Below, in pieces: positions 50,529-61,240 of a stretch of 64,000 nucleotides of DNA (positions are counted from its first letter, which is position 1; every line of letters begins with the position of its first letter). The notes under the pieces are model-generated. The model ran no database searches. It saw only the letters and a program-made list of their open reading frames with translations, and was not told the origin of the DNA. Made by a program: the position numbers and the translations under genes. The stretch comes from Epiperipatus broadwayi (Eukaryota > Onychophora > Udeonychophora > Euonychophora > Peripatidae). The stretch covers positions 1,320,501-1,384,500 of the forward strand of contig JAQFVV010000030.1 of the NCBI GenBank assembly GCA_028023455.1, read 5' to 3'.

Positions 50529-53175
50529 CATTTATATGTTTTTGTTATTATTTTACAAGTATGTCATATTCCGATTTTTTCAAAATAAAATTTTATTTCA
50601 ATAAATTTATCTCATGCAATTTCATATTTCATCTCATGCTCCTTAAATTTATTTGTTAGTAAAATAGGAAAATATAATAGAAGGTTGGAAGATGGGAGTT
50701 CTGTATATGTAATTATTTGTTTATTGCCTATTTTCTGGCACCTGCCATGTATAAAGAGTCATTAACAGTTCACTATTGATTAGTTGTTTTTTTTAATTAG
50801 ACCAGTGAATATATCTAGTCATATTTTAGCATTGTTTGATTGTAGGCACTCAGGGTACCTTAAATGTTATAATACTTTTTCTATTTAATAACTGATCTAT
50901 TGTAAAATATTGCAATCCATTACAATATATTTAAATACATGTGAGAAGACTAATTCATACATGTGTATAGTTTATTCCTTCGACAAGTTCTGTTACAATA
51001 TATTACTTACCTAAAAATTTTTCTATATTATCTTGCTTAATTTAGAAAGATTTTTAAAAATGTTAAATATATGGATCTTTTTTTGTCTACTACTTCCTCT
51101 ATAGTAATTTGTAAATAAATCTATATTTTGCTATTGTAATTTCAATTTAAAACAAATGCATATTATGTTAGTAATAATAGTTTTACTATTTTATTTTATA
51201 TATACATATTTTGTAATTTATTAATGTTTACTTAATTTATAATTTCATCAATAAATTCTTACTTTAATCTAATTAATAACAATTTGTAAATATATACAAT
51301 TATTTAATCAACAACTTTTCTATCCCTCAATCTTTTTCAAATTAGGTTAGTTTTTTGTTTTAAATCTCCTTTATCTTTCTTTTCTTTTTATTATTAATAT
51401 TTTGTTTGCAAATTTTGATTCATTTCTTTTGTTTTCCTTTTATGCTGATTAACCTTGTTTTAATGAAATTTACTGTCTCTCCAATATATTTATTTATGCT
51501 ATTTTTAAGTTATATTCTTTGAAGTTAATTTCAAAAGTCTGGCTAATATCATTCTTTACATCTTTATTAATACTTTCATATTTATTTTCTTTTATTTATT
51601 ATTTTAGGAAATATAAACAGATTACTATAATTTCAAAAGTCTGGCTCAATGTAGCATTTGAATTTAAAAAATTTCAGAAATACCCAGTTACTTAAATACA
51701 AACTTATAATTCCATTGTAAAATAAAAAATATTTAAAAATTAAATATAATGTTTTAGCACAACTTAAATGTAACTTTATTTAAAAAAAATAATTTAATAG
51801 AAAATAACTAAATTTAAATTCATTATCTATATTTATCTGATTACAAAGAAATTTTGAATTGGCAAATGGCAGAAATAGAAAAAAAATGTTTAAAATTTTA
51901 TTTGATAAGTAAATAATTCTATTGCTTTAAAGGGATTAATTAAAAATAATACATTTAAATTCACTACTTATTTAAATTTAGTTGAAATTTTGCATTAAAT
52001 GGCAAAAATTCTAATGAAAAAATTATTTGTGCATATCCTCAAAAAACTGTTCTAACATATGTGACCATTTCATAAAATTATTTTTCAATCAACATTTTAA
52101 TGATAAAATTTTATAATTTTTGACTTTATATTTCAGATACAATTGAAAATAAATACATTTTTACCCCAATTAGCAATGGACCTTTATGTAAAAATTCACT
52201 ATAATGATCATTATCAATATGTACCCCCAAATATTTTGATTTACAATTATTTGCTATTATGATCTGTAAATAAAATTTAACTTTTTTAAAAAAAACCAAA
52301 CAAATGGCAGTCATTTTGTAAGACTGATGATGTCATAATAGTGACTTCATTAGTTATATCTTTCGTAAATAAAATGGCAACATTCATGCTAAAATGTGCA
52401 GAAGAGTTTATTCTTTATACAATATACAATATTATGTTTTGATTCTAGAATTAAAATACAATTAATGCACTTTCTTTAATTTTCATTTGCAAAACATTCG
52501 TTTTCATTTATGACATAACCAAATTCCTCTTTAATGACAACAAAATCCAAATAAATTCATTTAGCATATTTAGTAATATACTTTTGATCACACAAACAAA
52601 ATTTATTAATATTTAGTTGTAAAATGAGTACATTAACTAATCTATATTTATGCAATCAGTTTTATAAATTAAAATTCTTATAAACATTATTTTGCAAGTC
52701 ACAAAAATATGATTGTAATAGTCATTATAATTGTAAGTTACTTTGAGAAAAAATGATTTCATGCACAATGCAACTAATAATCAACTATTTATATGATCAA
52801 AAGTTATTAAATGTAAGTTTAAAATATCATTTATTTCTTCAATTTTAAATCAATAATCTCAAAATTTCTTTGTCACTTATTCAAAATAATAACTGGCATT
52901 ATCATAAGCATAAATAAAAAAATTTAATCCTTTATATATATTATTAAAGTTACAGCAATCAACTATACGTTATATTTCTTAACAAACATTTCATTTAATT
53001 TGAGTGTATTTATGTAAAATAAAAGCAAAAAAAATCAGTCTTACTGATTAGAAATTACAAAAATAAAAAACTATTAAATGAACATAAAGTGCATGAAAAA
53101 TATATTTTAAAATGTTATTGTATTTTTTTTTTTTTTTAATTTTTAATTCAATGAAAAGCAAAATAGCGGACTAGC
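50529..53175. other. A+T-rich intergenic DNA
   Basis: No supported feature. A short direct repeat containing TCAAAAGTCTGGCT occurs near 51531 and 51633. Confidence 0.5.
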
Positions 53176-53228
53176 AATTTTGCTATTTAATTTTAATTTG
53201 TTTCTTTATTGCATTGCCTTAATTAATT

Positions 53229-53971
53229 AATCAATCCTTTCTTATAAAATCTTTAATTTTTTGTTCAATGCTTAACATTTATCAACATCGACAGTTTCGA
53301 TTGCCCCTGCAATCTTCTTCAGAACTATAAATATATACACATATATATAAATATAAATTACACAACTATATATAAATTATATACAAATTATATAAATCCT
53401 ATAAAATCCACATATATATATATTCATAAAAATATACAAAATATTTATCACCTGTATATCCCCTCAAATACATGAACATTAATAAAATAATTGAAATCTT
53501 TTAACATCTTAATTTTAATCTTTTTTTATTATATATATTTAATATACTTTCATGCTATTATTTTATATTTTTCAAATATATTTATTTCAATTATTTTTAT
53601 ATTAACTTATCTTTATAATTTTATCTTCTATTTCCATAATTTATATTTAATTATTACTTTTTATATGTTAACATTATCATATTTATTTATATACCTATTC
53701 TTACTTACTCCATTTTTTTATCTTATATCCTCTTAAATTTTTTATTTTTACTTTGTATATCCCTATATATATCTCATATTTCTAAAACTTAACCTTTAAA
53801 CTTTTTATCATATTTTATAATTTAAAATCTATTACATAAACTATTCTGAAATTATTATAAACAGAAAAACATGTTTAATTCCTATTTATTTTATTTTTTA
53901 TTATATTAATAATCTTAATTAATTCTAACATTTAATTCTTAATTTTACCTTTTAAACTTCTTTATCTTTTA
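53229..53971 (-). repeat. 3' pseudo-LTR of copy A
   Basis: It is an inverted copy of 56978-57721, one base shorter in the starting A run. It carries a hammerhead core at 53290-53322. The open frame within it (53491-53736) recurs in the other copies and is an A+T-driven shadow. Confidence 0.9.
53290..53322 (-). ncRNA. Hammerhead ribozyme motif of copy A 3' pseudo-LTR
   Basis: CTGAAGA (fits CUGANGA), a 6-bp stem II GATTGC/GCAATC with loop AGGG, GAAA and CTGTC are all present. One extra A precedes stem II. Stem III is too short for a stable monomer, and ACUGU could pair between two RNAs. Four copies of this motif occur in the composite with the same core. Confidence 0.7.
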
Positions 53972-54109
53972 CGTTTCTGCTCTATTTCAGTTAAACCGTT
54001 TTTTATTTTTTTATATTTTTCATACATTAGCTCCCTCTATTGCATTTTTTACCTATTAATTTTTTATCTTTATTTTAATTTTATTCTTTTATTTTTATTA
54101 TATTAACTT

Positions 54110-56686
54110 TTATATTAAAATTCTCCTCAATCCAAAATCATTGTTCATTTTTGGTTTAATAATATTTATATAAATAGCTTCTTTAATCTTTCTTTCCCTC
54201 CTACTTTCTGTAAAATGTAACATTCTAATACATTCTTTATTAAACTCATGTCCTGTCTCCAATCTGTGCATATATATTGGTGAATTTTTATCATATTTAT
54301 GCTGTATCAATCTCCTATAAATTGAGTTCTTAGTTTCTCCAACATAATTCATTACCTCTTTATTTTTAATTTTACAATCTCTACAATTAATTTCATAAAC
54401 TCCATTAACTTTATTATATTCTGTTTTATTTAAACACTCATATTTATTCTCTAATATTCCTATTATATTTTTTCTTTTTTTATTAACTATTTTTAGTTTT
54501 AATACTTCATTAAACTTTTTATTAATTTTGTTTATAATTCTATTCAAATTCTTAACTATATAATTATTTCCTGTTTTTAAACCTATATAAGCTGTTTCTT
54601 TTTTAGTTATCTCTTTATCTCTATCTCTTTCTTTATATTTATCCTTCATCTTTTTTCTATCTTTTTAATATTATTATCCACAAACTTTTCTGGATATTCA
54701 TAATTCCTTAATTCTTCTTTAATTAACTTTTTTTGTTTATTATATTCATCTTCATCTGAACAATAATTTATTGCTCTATAAATTCTAGAATATATTGTAC
54801 TTCTTTTATATTTTATATCTATATTTGAAAACCAATTAGCAATATTATATTTATTATTCTTCTTATATATTGATGTCTCCACCTTACAATTTCCTTCCTT
54901 ATAATATTTCTTTAATTCTATATCTAAATATACTATTCTATTATTTTCTTCCTTTTCCACAGTAAATTTAATTCCTTCATCTATTTTATTGACTTCTTCA
55001 ATAAATAAATCTATTTGCCTCTGTGACTTGTTAAATATTAATAAGTAATCATCAACGTATCTTCTAATAAATATTGGTGCATTACCACTTCTCAACATTA
55101 TCTTTTCTAATTCTTCCATATAAATTGTACTTAAAACCCCACTTAAGGCTCCCCCTATTAACAAACCTTTCTTCTGCTTATAAAATTCTTTTTTATAATT
55201 AAATGTTATTTCCTTACAACATATTTCTATAATTTGTTTTAATTTTTCTATTGGTATTTCCACACTCTTATTATTATCTCTTTCATATCTATCAGTTAAT
55301 ATTTTTATTGCTTTTTTTACGTTAATGTTCGTATACATAGATATTACATCCATCTTAACAAAAGTTAACCTATACCTATTATATTTATCTACAACCTTTT
55401 TTATATCATTTATTAAAATCTTATTATTTTTTATAAATGAACTGCTCTCTTTATTTATATACTTTTTCAATACTTTATTTGCCATCCATTTAGAAACCTT
55501 ATTAAAATATGATCCTTTACCATTTATAACTGGTCTCAATGGTATACCTTCTTTTAATATTTTGGGTGCCCCATAAATTTTAGCCACATTACAATCTTTT
55601 ACTCCTAAAAAATCACATGTATTATAATCAATTATTTTTTCTTTATATAATTGTCTTATCAACCCGTAAACTTTTTCATTTAATAATTTAGTATCATCTT
55701 TAATTATCTTTTCAAATATGTTATCTTTTAACATAATATCCATCTTCTCTATATAATTTTTTCTATCCATCATTACTAATTTATTCCCTTTATCCGATTT
55801 TATAAATATAATTTTTTCTTTATATTTATTTTTTATCTCTTTTACTTCTCTCACTTTTATTATATTTTTCTTATCTAGTTTATTATTTCTTTTATTATTA
55901 TTATTTCTTATTTTATAAATCATATTATTTACTTCATTATTAAATTCTTCCATCCATATTTTATCTTTATTTTTAACAATTTTATTAATTTCCACATTTT
56001 GATAATAATATATATTATACTTTTCCTCTAAAAATTTTTGTGCTATTTTTTCTTTAATTGCTTTCAATTCTATAATGTTATTATTTTTATTATACCCATA
56101 TGGTACATATTTAATTCCTTTGTTTATTATATTTTTTCTTCATCTGTTAACTCTATAGACGTCATATTAAAAATTGCATTTTCATATTTATTCACTCTTT
56201 CTTTATATCTTCCACTCTCTTTTTCATTCTTTAAACTTAAAATTTTTTTTTTTTTTTTTATCATGTCTTAATTTTGTATTAATATTAATAATATTCTTCT
56301 TTCTATCACATAATCTTCTGAATTTTTCTTCTTCTTCTCTAGTTACTTTTTTTGTTAATTCCTTTTCCATTTTCTTTATATCTTCATATAACCTTCTTTT
56401 ATTCCCATAGCAGTTATCAATATATATGTTTAATAACTGCTTTTCAATGATTTCTACAGATTTTTTCTTCTTTAATAACAATTTTCTATGATTATTAATT
56501 CTGATAAACCTAGGAATTATGTCCATCATTTTACATTTTTTAAAAACTTATATCATTATTAACATTATTCAATTTTAACACCAATTTCCATCTTCTATTC
56601 AAATAGTTCTTTACTTGTTCATCTTCTTTATCCCTTATATAATCCAACAAATTTTTAATATTCTTTATATTTTCCATGTATCCCAT
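54110..56686 (-). pseudogene. Copy A polyprotein: reverse transcriptase plus GIY-YIG endonuclease, frameshifted
   Basis: This is the single polyprotein of a Penelope-like element, now split. The N-terminal part (to about 56224) leads into the 56067-54646 frame, which shows SDKGNKLV, YGAPKI, FVKMDVISMYTN (motif A), GLLIGGALSG (motif B) and YVDD (motif C) at its residues 91-98, 165-170, 236-247, 301-310 and 337-340. The 54649-54110 frame has the endonuclease: GVYEI, a C-x2-C pair, YVGET-x6-RR, H117, catalytic-type E157 and N169. Compared with copy B, or by internal logic, every frame break sits in an A or T homopolymer (near 56540, 56243-56259, near 56125 and near 54655). The breaks could be real or sequencing artefacts. 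The start is taken from the ATG matching copy B. Confidence 0.9.
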
Positions 56687-56813
56687 GACATATACAATCC
56701 GCACATATATATGTATATTATTCTTTCTATATCTAAAAAGTAGTAACTTCTTATCTTCTTCAATGAATTATTTAATTTTAATTTGTTTCTTTATTGCATT
56801 GCCTTAATTAATT

Positions 56814-56976
56814 AATCAATCCTTTCTTATAAAATCTTTAATTTTTTGTTCAATGCTTAACATTTATCAACATCGACAGTTTCGATTGCCCCTGCAATCT
56901 TCTTCAGAACTATAAATATATACACATATATATAAATATAAATTACACAACTATATATAAATTATATACAAATTAT
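56814..56976 (-). repeat. Truncated 5' pseudo-LTR of copy A
   Basis: Only the last 163 bases of the pseudo-LTR remain, including the hammerhead core (56875-56907). It is fused directly to the full 5' pseudo-LTR of copy B in opposite orientation. Confidence 0.88.
56875..56907 (-). ncRNA. Hammerhead ribozyme motif of copy A 5' pseudo-LTR
   Basis: Its core and stem II match the copy at 53290-53322. It would cleave just upstream of the copy A coding region. Confidence 0.7.
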
Positions 56977-56977
56977 T

Positions 56978-57721
56978 TAAAAAGATAAAGAAGTTTAAAA
57001 GGTAAAATTAAGAATTAAATGTTAGAATTAATTAAGATTATTAATATAATAAAAAATAAAATAAATAGGAATTAAACATGTTTTTCTGTTTATAATAATT
57101 TCAGAATAGTTTATGTAATAGATTTTAAATTATAAAATATGATAAAAAGTTTAAAGGTTAAGTTTTAGAAATATGAGATATATATAGGGATATACAAAGT
57201 AAAAATAAAAAATTTAAGAGGATATAAGATAAAAAAATGGAGTAAGTAAGAATAGGTATATAAATAAATATGATAATGTTAACATATAAAAAGTAATAAT
57301 TAAATATAAATTATGGAAATAGAAGATAAAATTATAAAGATAAGTTAATATAAAAATAATTGAAATAAATATATTTGAAAAATATAAAATAATAGCATGA
57401 AAGTATATTAAATATATATAATAAAAAAAGATTAAAATTAAGATGTTAAAAGATTTCAATTATTTTATTAATGTTCATGTATTTGAGGGGATATACAGGT
57501 GATAAATATTTTGTATATTTTTATGAATATATATATATGTGGATTTTATAGGATTTATATAATTTGTATATAATTTATATATAGTTGTGTAATTTATATT
57601 TATATATATGTGTATATATTTATAGTTCTGAAGAAGATTGCAGGGGCAATCGAAACTGTCGATGTTGATAAATGTTAAGCATTGAACAAAAAATTAAAGA
57701 TTTTATAAGAAAGGATTGATT
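56978..57721 (+). repeat. 5' pseudo-LTR of copy B
   Basis: It is 744 bases long, the same length as the 3' copy at 59121-59864, and I found no difference where I compared them by eye. That implies a recent insertion. It carries a hammerhead at 57628-57660. Confidence 0.9.
57628..57660 (+). ncRNA. Hammerhead ribozyme motif of copy B 5' pseudo-LTR
   Basis: CTGAAGA, stem II GATTGC/GCAATC, GAAA and CTGTC are present. Predicted cleavage is after 57660, between the pseudo-LTR body and the coding region. Confidence 0.7.
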
Positions 57722-57848
57722 AATTAATTAAGGCAATGCAATAAAGAAACAAATTAAAATTAAATAATTCATTGAAGAAGATAAGAAGTTACTACTTTTT
57801 AGATATAGAAAGAATAATATACATATATATGTGCGGATTGTATATGTC

Positions 57849-58979
57849 ATGGGATACATGGAAAATATAAAGAATATTAAAAATTTGTTGGATTATATAA
57901 GGGATAAAGAAGATGAACAAGTAAAGAACTATTTGAATAGAAGATGGAAATTGGTGTTAAAATTGAATAATGTTAATAATGATATAAGTTTTTTAAAAAA
58001 ATGTAAAATGATGGACATAATTCCTAGGTTTATCAGAATTAATAATCATAGAAAATTGTTATTAAAGAAGAAAAAATCTGTAGAAATCATTGAAAAGCAG
58101 TTATTAAACATATATATTGATAACTGCTATGGGAATAAAAGAAGGTTATATGAAGATATAAAGAAAATGGAAAAGGAATTAACAAAAAAAGTAACTAGAG
58201 AAGAAGAAGAAAAATTCAGAAGATTATGTGATAGAAAGAAGAATATTATTAATATTAATACAAATATAGATATAAAATATAAAAGAAGTACAATATATTC
58301 TAGAATTTATAGAGCAATAAATTATTGTTCAGATGAAGATGAATATAATAAACAAAAAAAGTTAATTAAAGAAGAATTAAGGAATTATGAATATCCAGAA
58401 AAGTTTGTGGATAATAATATTAAAAAGATAGAAAAAAAGATGAAGGATAAATATAAAGAAAGAGATAGAGATAAAGAGATAACTAAAAAAGAAACAGCTT
58501 ATATAGGTTTAAAAACAGGAAATAATTATATAGTTAAGAATTTGAATAGAATTATAAACAAAATTAATAAAAAGTTTAATGAAGTATTAAAACTAAAAAT
58601 AGTTAATAAAAAAAGAAAAAATATAATAGGAATATTAGAGAATAAATATGAGTGTTTAAATAAAAAAGAATATAATAAAGTTAATGGAGTTTATGAAATT
58701 AATTGTAGAGATTGTAAAATTAAAAATAAAGAGGTAATGAATTATGTTGGAGAAACTAAGAACTCAATTTATAGGAGATTGATACAGCATAAATATGATA
58801 AAAATTCACCAATATATATGCACAGATTGGAGACAGGACATGAGTTTAATAAAGAATGTATTAGAATGTTACATTTTACAGAAAGTAGGAGGGAAAGAAA
58901 GATTAAAGAAGCTATTTATATAAATATTATTAAACCAAAAATGAACAATGATTTCGGATTGAGGAGAATTTTAATATAA
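57849..58979 (+). CDS. RT-less Penelope-like protein: N-terminal region fused in frame to GIY-YIG endonuclease
   Basis: An open frame of 376 codons from the first ATG (57849) to TAA. Upstream codons 57831-57848 are open but lack an ATG. Residues 1 to ~138 equal the lysine-rich N-terminus of copy A. Copy A sequence from about 56273 to 54824 is missing at 58262, a deletion of about 1.45 kb with CAAA microhomology that removes all catalytic motifs of reverse transcriptase but keeps the frame. The C-terminal half retains the post-RT linker and the whole endonuclease: GVYEI, C-x2-C, YVGET, RR, the His residues, the E in KEAIY and the N in KPKMN. It cannot copy itself and would need RT from an element such as an intact relative of copy A. 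Whether the fusion protein is made is unknown. Confidence 0.88.
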   Translation: MGYMENIKNIKNLLDYIRDKEDEQVKNYLNRRWKLVLKLNNVNNDISFLKKCKMMDIIPRFIRINNHRKLLLKKKKSVEIIEKQLLNIYIDNCYGNKRRLYEDIKKMEKELTKKVTREEEEKFRRLCDRKKNIININTNIDIKYKRSTIYSRIYRAINYCSDEDEYNKQKKLIKEELRNYEYPEKFVDNNIKKIEKKMKDKYKERDRDKEITKKETAYIGLKTGNNYIVKNLNRIINKINKKFNEVLKLKIVNKKRKNIIGILENKYECLNKKEYNKVNGVYEINCRDCKIKNKEVMNYVGETKNSIYRRLIQHKYDKNSPIYMHRLETGHEFNKECIRMLHFTESRRERKIKEAIYINIIKPKMNNDFGLRRILI

Positions 58980-59120
58980 AAGTTAATATAATAAAAATAA
59001 AAGAATAAAATTAAAATAAAGATAAAAAATTAATGGGTAAAAAATGCAATAGAGGGAGCTAATGTATGAAAAATATATAAAAAAAATAAAAAACGGTTTA
59101 ACTGAAATAGAGCAGAAACG

Positions 59121-59864
59121 TAAAAAGATAAAGAAGTTTAAAAGGTAAAATTAAGAATTAAATGTTAGAATTAATTAAGATTATTAATATAATAAAAAAT
59201 AAAATAAATAGGAATTAAACATGTTTTTCTGTTTATAATAATTTCAGAATAGTTTATGTAATAGATTTTAAATTATAAAATATGATAAAAAGTTTAAAGG
59301 TTAAGTTTTAGAAATATGAGATATATATAGGGATATACAAAGTAAAAATAAAAAATTTAAGAGGATATAAGATAAAAAAATGGAGTAAGTAAGAATAGGT
59401 ATATAAATAAATATGATAATGTTAACATATAAAAAGTAATAATTAAATATAAATTATGGAAATAGAAGATAAAATTATAAAGATAAGTTAATATAAAAAT
59501 AATTGAAATAAATATATTTGAAAAATATAAAATAATAGCATGAAAGTATATTAAATATATATAATAAAAAAAGATTAAAATTAAGATGTTAAAAGATTTC
59601 AATTATTTTATTAATGTTCATGTATTTGAGGGGATATACAGGTGATAAATATTTTGTATATTTTTATGAATATATATATATGTGGATTTTATAGGATTTA
59701 TATAATTTGTATATAATTTATATATAGTTGTGTAATTTATATTTATATATATGTGTATATATTTATAGTTCTGAAGAAGATTGCAGGGGCAATCGAAACT
59801 GTCGATGTTGATAAATGTTAAGCATTGAACAAAAAATTAAAGATTTTATAAGAAAGGATTGATT
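59121..59864 (+). repeat. 3' pseudo-LTR of copy B
   Basis: Direct repeat of 56978-57721. It ends GATTGATT immediately before the right target duplication. Confidence 0.9.
59771..59803 (+). ncRNA. Hammerhead ribozyme motif of copy B 3' pseudo-LTR
   Basis: Same core as the other three copies in the composite. The cleavage position is predicted after 59803, leaving 61 bases of element downstream. Confidence 0.7.
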
Positions 59865-59927
59865 AATTTTGCTATTATAATGCATAGTATATTTAACCCA
59901 CACATTAGTATTTTTTTAATATTGTGA

Positions 59928-60690
59928 CACGACAACTTTCTTTCTTCCCCTACTAACTGAATTTTAGTTATTAGAATCGTCGTCGAGGGCGCCACCAAGG
60001 ATTTCTCTCTTGGAACCTGGTCACGTAACTTTACATAAACCTGGTCTTTATTTATTTTCGAACAACGATTCACTGATTATAAACTTTGATTATAATCACA
60101 CAGGGGTTTTCCTTTAAGAACACTAATTAATTATTATAAATAATTCAAGAATACGTTGGACAAAAAAAACTTTTAATTTCTTTTACTACTATTTATTATT
60201 AATAACCTTATAATTCTATCCGATCCAGAAAGAACTGACTTACAATTTCTGATTTTCCCTCTGTTTACTTTCTAATTATGCTTCCCAAATATTTACCATA
60301 GATTTACTCGCACCTACACTAATACTGCGAATTCTAGCAGACATGTATATAAGACGACTTATAGTATTTTTAATCTTTCCTGAAGTTTAATTTTTAAACT
60401 CCACTTTCTTTGGTAAATAAATAAATTGCCAAAATCTTACAATGAACGTATAAGTGTCTTTCGTTTTCTTATACTTTCAATTCTTTCCTTATTTTCTACT
60501 AACAAACGAGTAACGCCCCAAGGTTCTGTTACTTGGCGACGCACTTTTATACCCCCACCCTGTTGTTACTCTCTAGATCGAATAGATATTAAATAATTTA
60601 AAATACAGTTATTCCAATATTTCATAAAAAATATTGAACGAAAATTAACATTAATAGATTACAATATTAAACAAATTTATTTCCCCCCTC
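59928..60690 (-). mobile_element. Remnant of an LTR retrotransposon (LTR and primer-site-like region)
   Basis: On the minus strand the features of an LTR occur in order: a purine tract AGAGGGGGGAAA (60679-60690), a strong core promoter GGGGGTATAAAAGTGCGTC (TATAAAAG at 60544-60551), AATAAATAAAG polyadenylation-like signals near 60050, and TGGTGGCGCCCTCGACGACG near 59984-60004, which resembles a primer-binding site after an LTR. No matching second LTR or pol gene is visible, and the right target duplication of the Penelope composite ends about 50 bp away (59876). The exact ends are not determined. Confidence 0.45.
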
Positions 60691-61240
60691 TATTGTTGAA
60701 ACATTCGTAATAAACATAATAAATGAAAATTAAATTAAAGATAAAGTTCTATTACGCTTTACTTAGAGTTCTCATTAATTAAAAGTTTATAATTACCCTG
60801 ATCGATCAGAGCGGAGTGGCCTGATTTTCATAGGTTTTACATTCCATTGGTCGTGCCTTTGTCCTTGTATATGCGAATTCCATGAGTGTTCCTTTGGTTG
60901 TCCGGCTAGCAATATCCGTTTCTTCCATTCCATAACTCTCTCGATAGCTTCATTCAGATGGAGTGGCGGTCAATTCCCCAAAGGGGAAGGTTGTGATAAC
61001 TTTAGCCGCTATACATTTGACAAGAGTCCGCAAAATTAAATTTCAATAATAATAATTTTTATTGTTCGAAACACAGCTGCTTTCTTTATTGTCCTTGCTG
61101 GTCTCTAAAGTCAAGTCAACTGATCTAACTCTAAAAGCGATCTTATCTCCACTCTTTCTTATCTTTTTTTTTTTTTTAATTAGCGTAATAGCAATTACTA
61201 ACCAAATATTTTTACTTTGTGAAAGTTTCAACAATAGAGT
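60691..61240 (-). other. Possible internal region of the same LTR element
   Basis: The minus strand has a short open stretch (about 57 codons, ending at 60793-60795) in a G+C-richer block, containing EWKKRILLAGQPKEHSWN, with no domain I can name. The 15-bp inverted pair CTCTATTGTTGAAAC (60688-60702) and its complement (61225-61239) bracket the block but could be chance in such A+T-rich DNA. Confidence 0.3.

Larger units (their letters stand above)
53176..59876. mobile_element. Composite Penelope-like element: two head-to-head copies in one insertion
   Basis: AATTTTGCTATT occurs at 53176-53187 and again at 59865-59876, flanking 6,677 bp as a single 12-bp target duplication. Inside, copy A (minus, 53188-56976) has a full 3' pseudo-LTR, the reverse transcriptase and endonuclease regions and a 163-bp truncated 5' pseudo-LTR. 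Copy B (plus, 56978-59864) has two equal-length 744-bp pseudo-LTRs around a deleted coding region. A's outer 3' end runs 41 bases beyond the pseudo-LTR into sequence that elsewhere follows the 5' pseudo-LTR (57722-57762), implying a tandem or circular template. Pseudo-LTRs, GIY-YIG endonuclease and hammerheads are hallmarks of Penelope-like retroelements. Confidence 0.92.

Noticed and set aside
53491-59602. An 81-codon hydrophobic frame occurring three times
   Set aside because: It lies in the A+T-rich pseudo-LTR copies on the strand opposite to the element's sense, and its repetition only reflects the repeat.
60688-61239. 15-bp inverted pair that could be transposon TIRs
   Set aside because: In DNA this A+T-rich a 15-bp inverted match within 600 bp is expected about once by chance in the window, and no target duplication is present.
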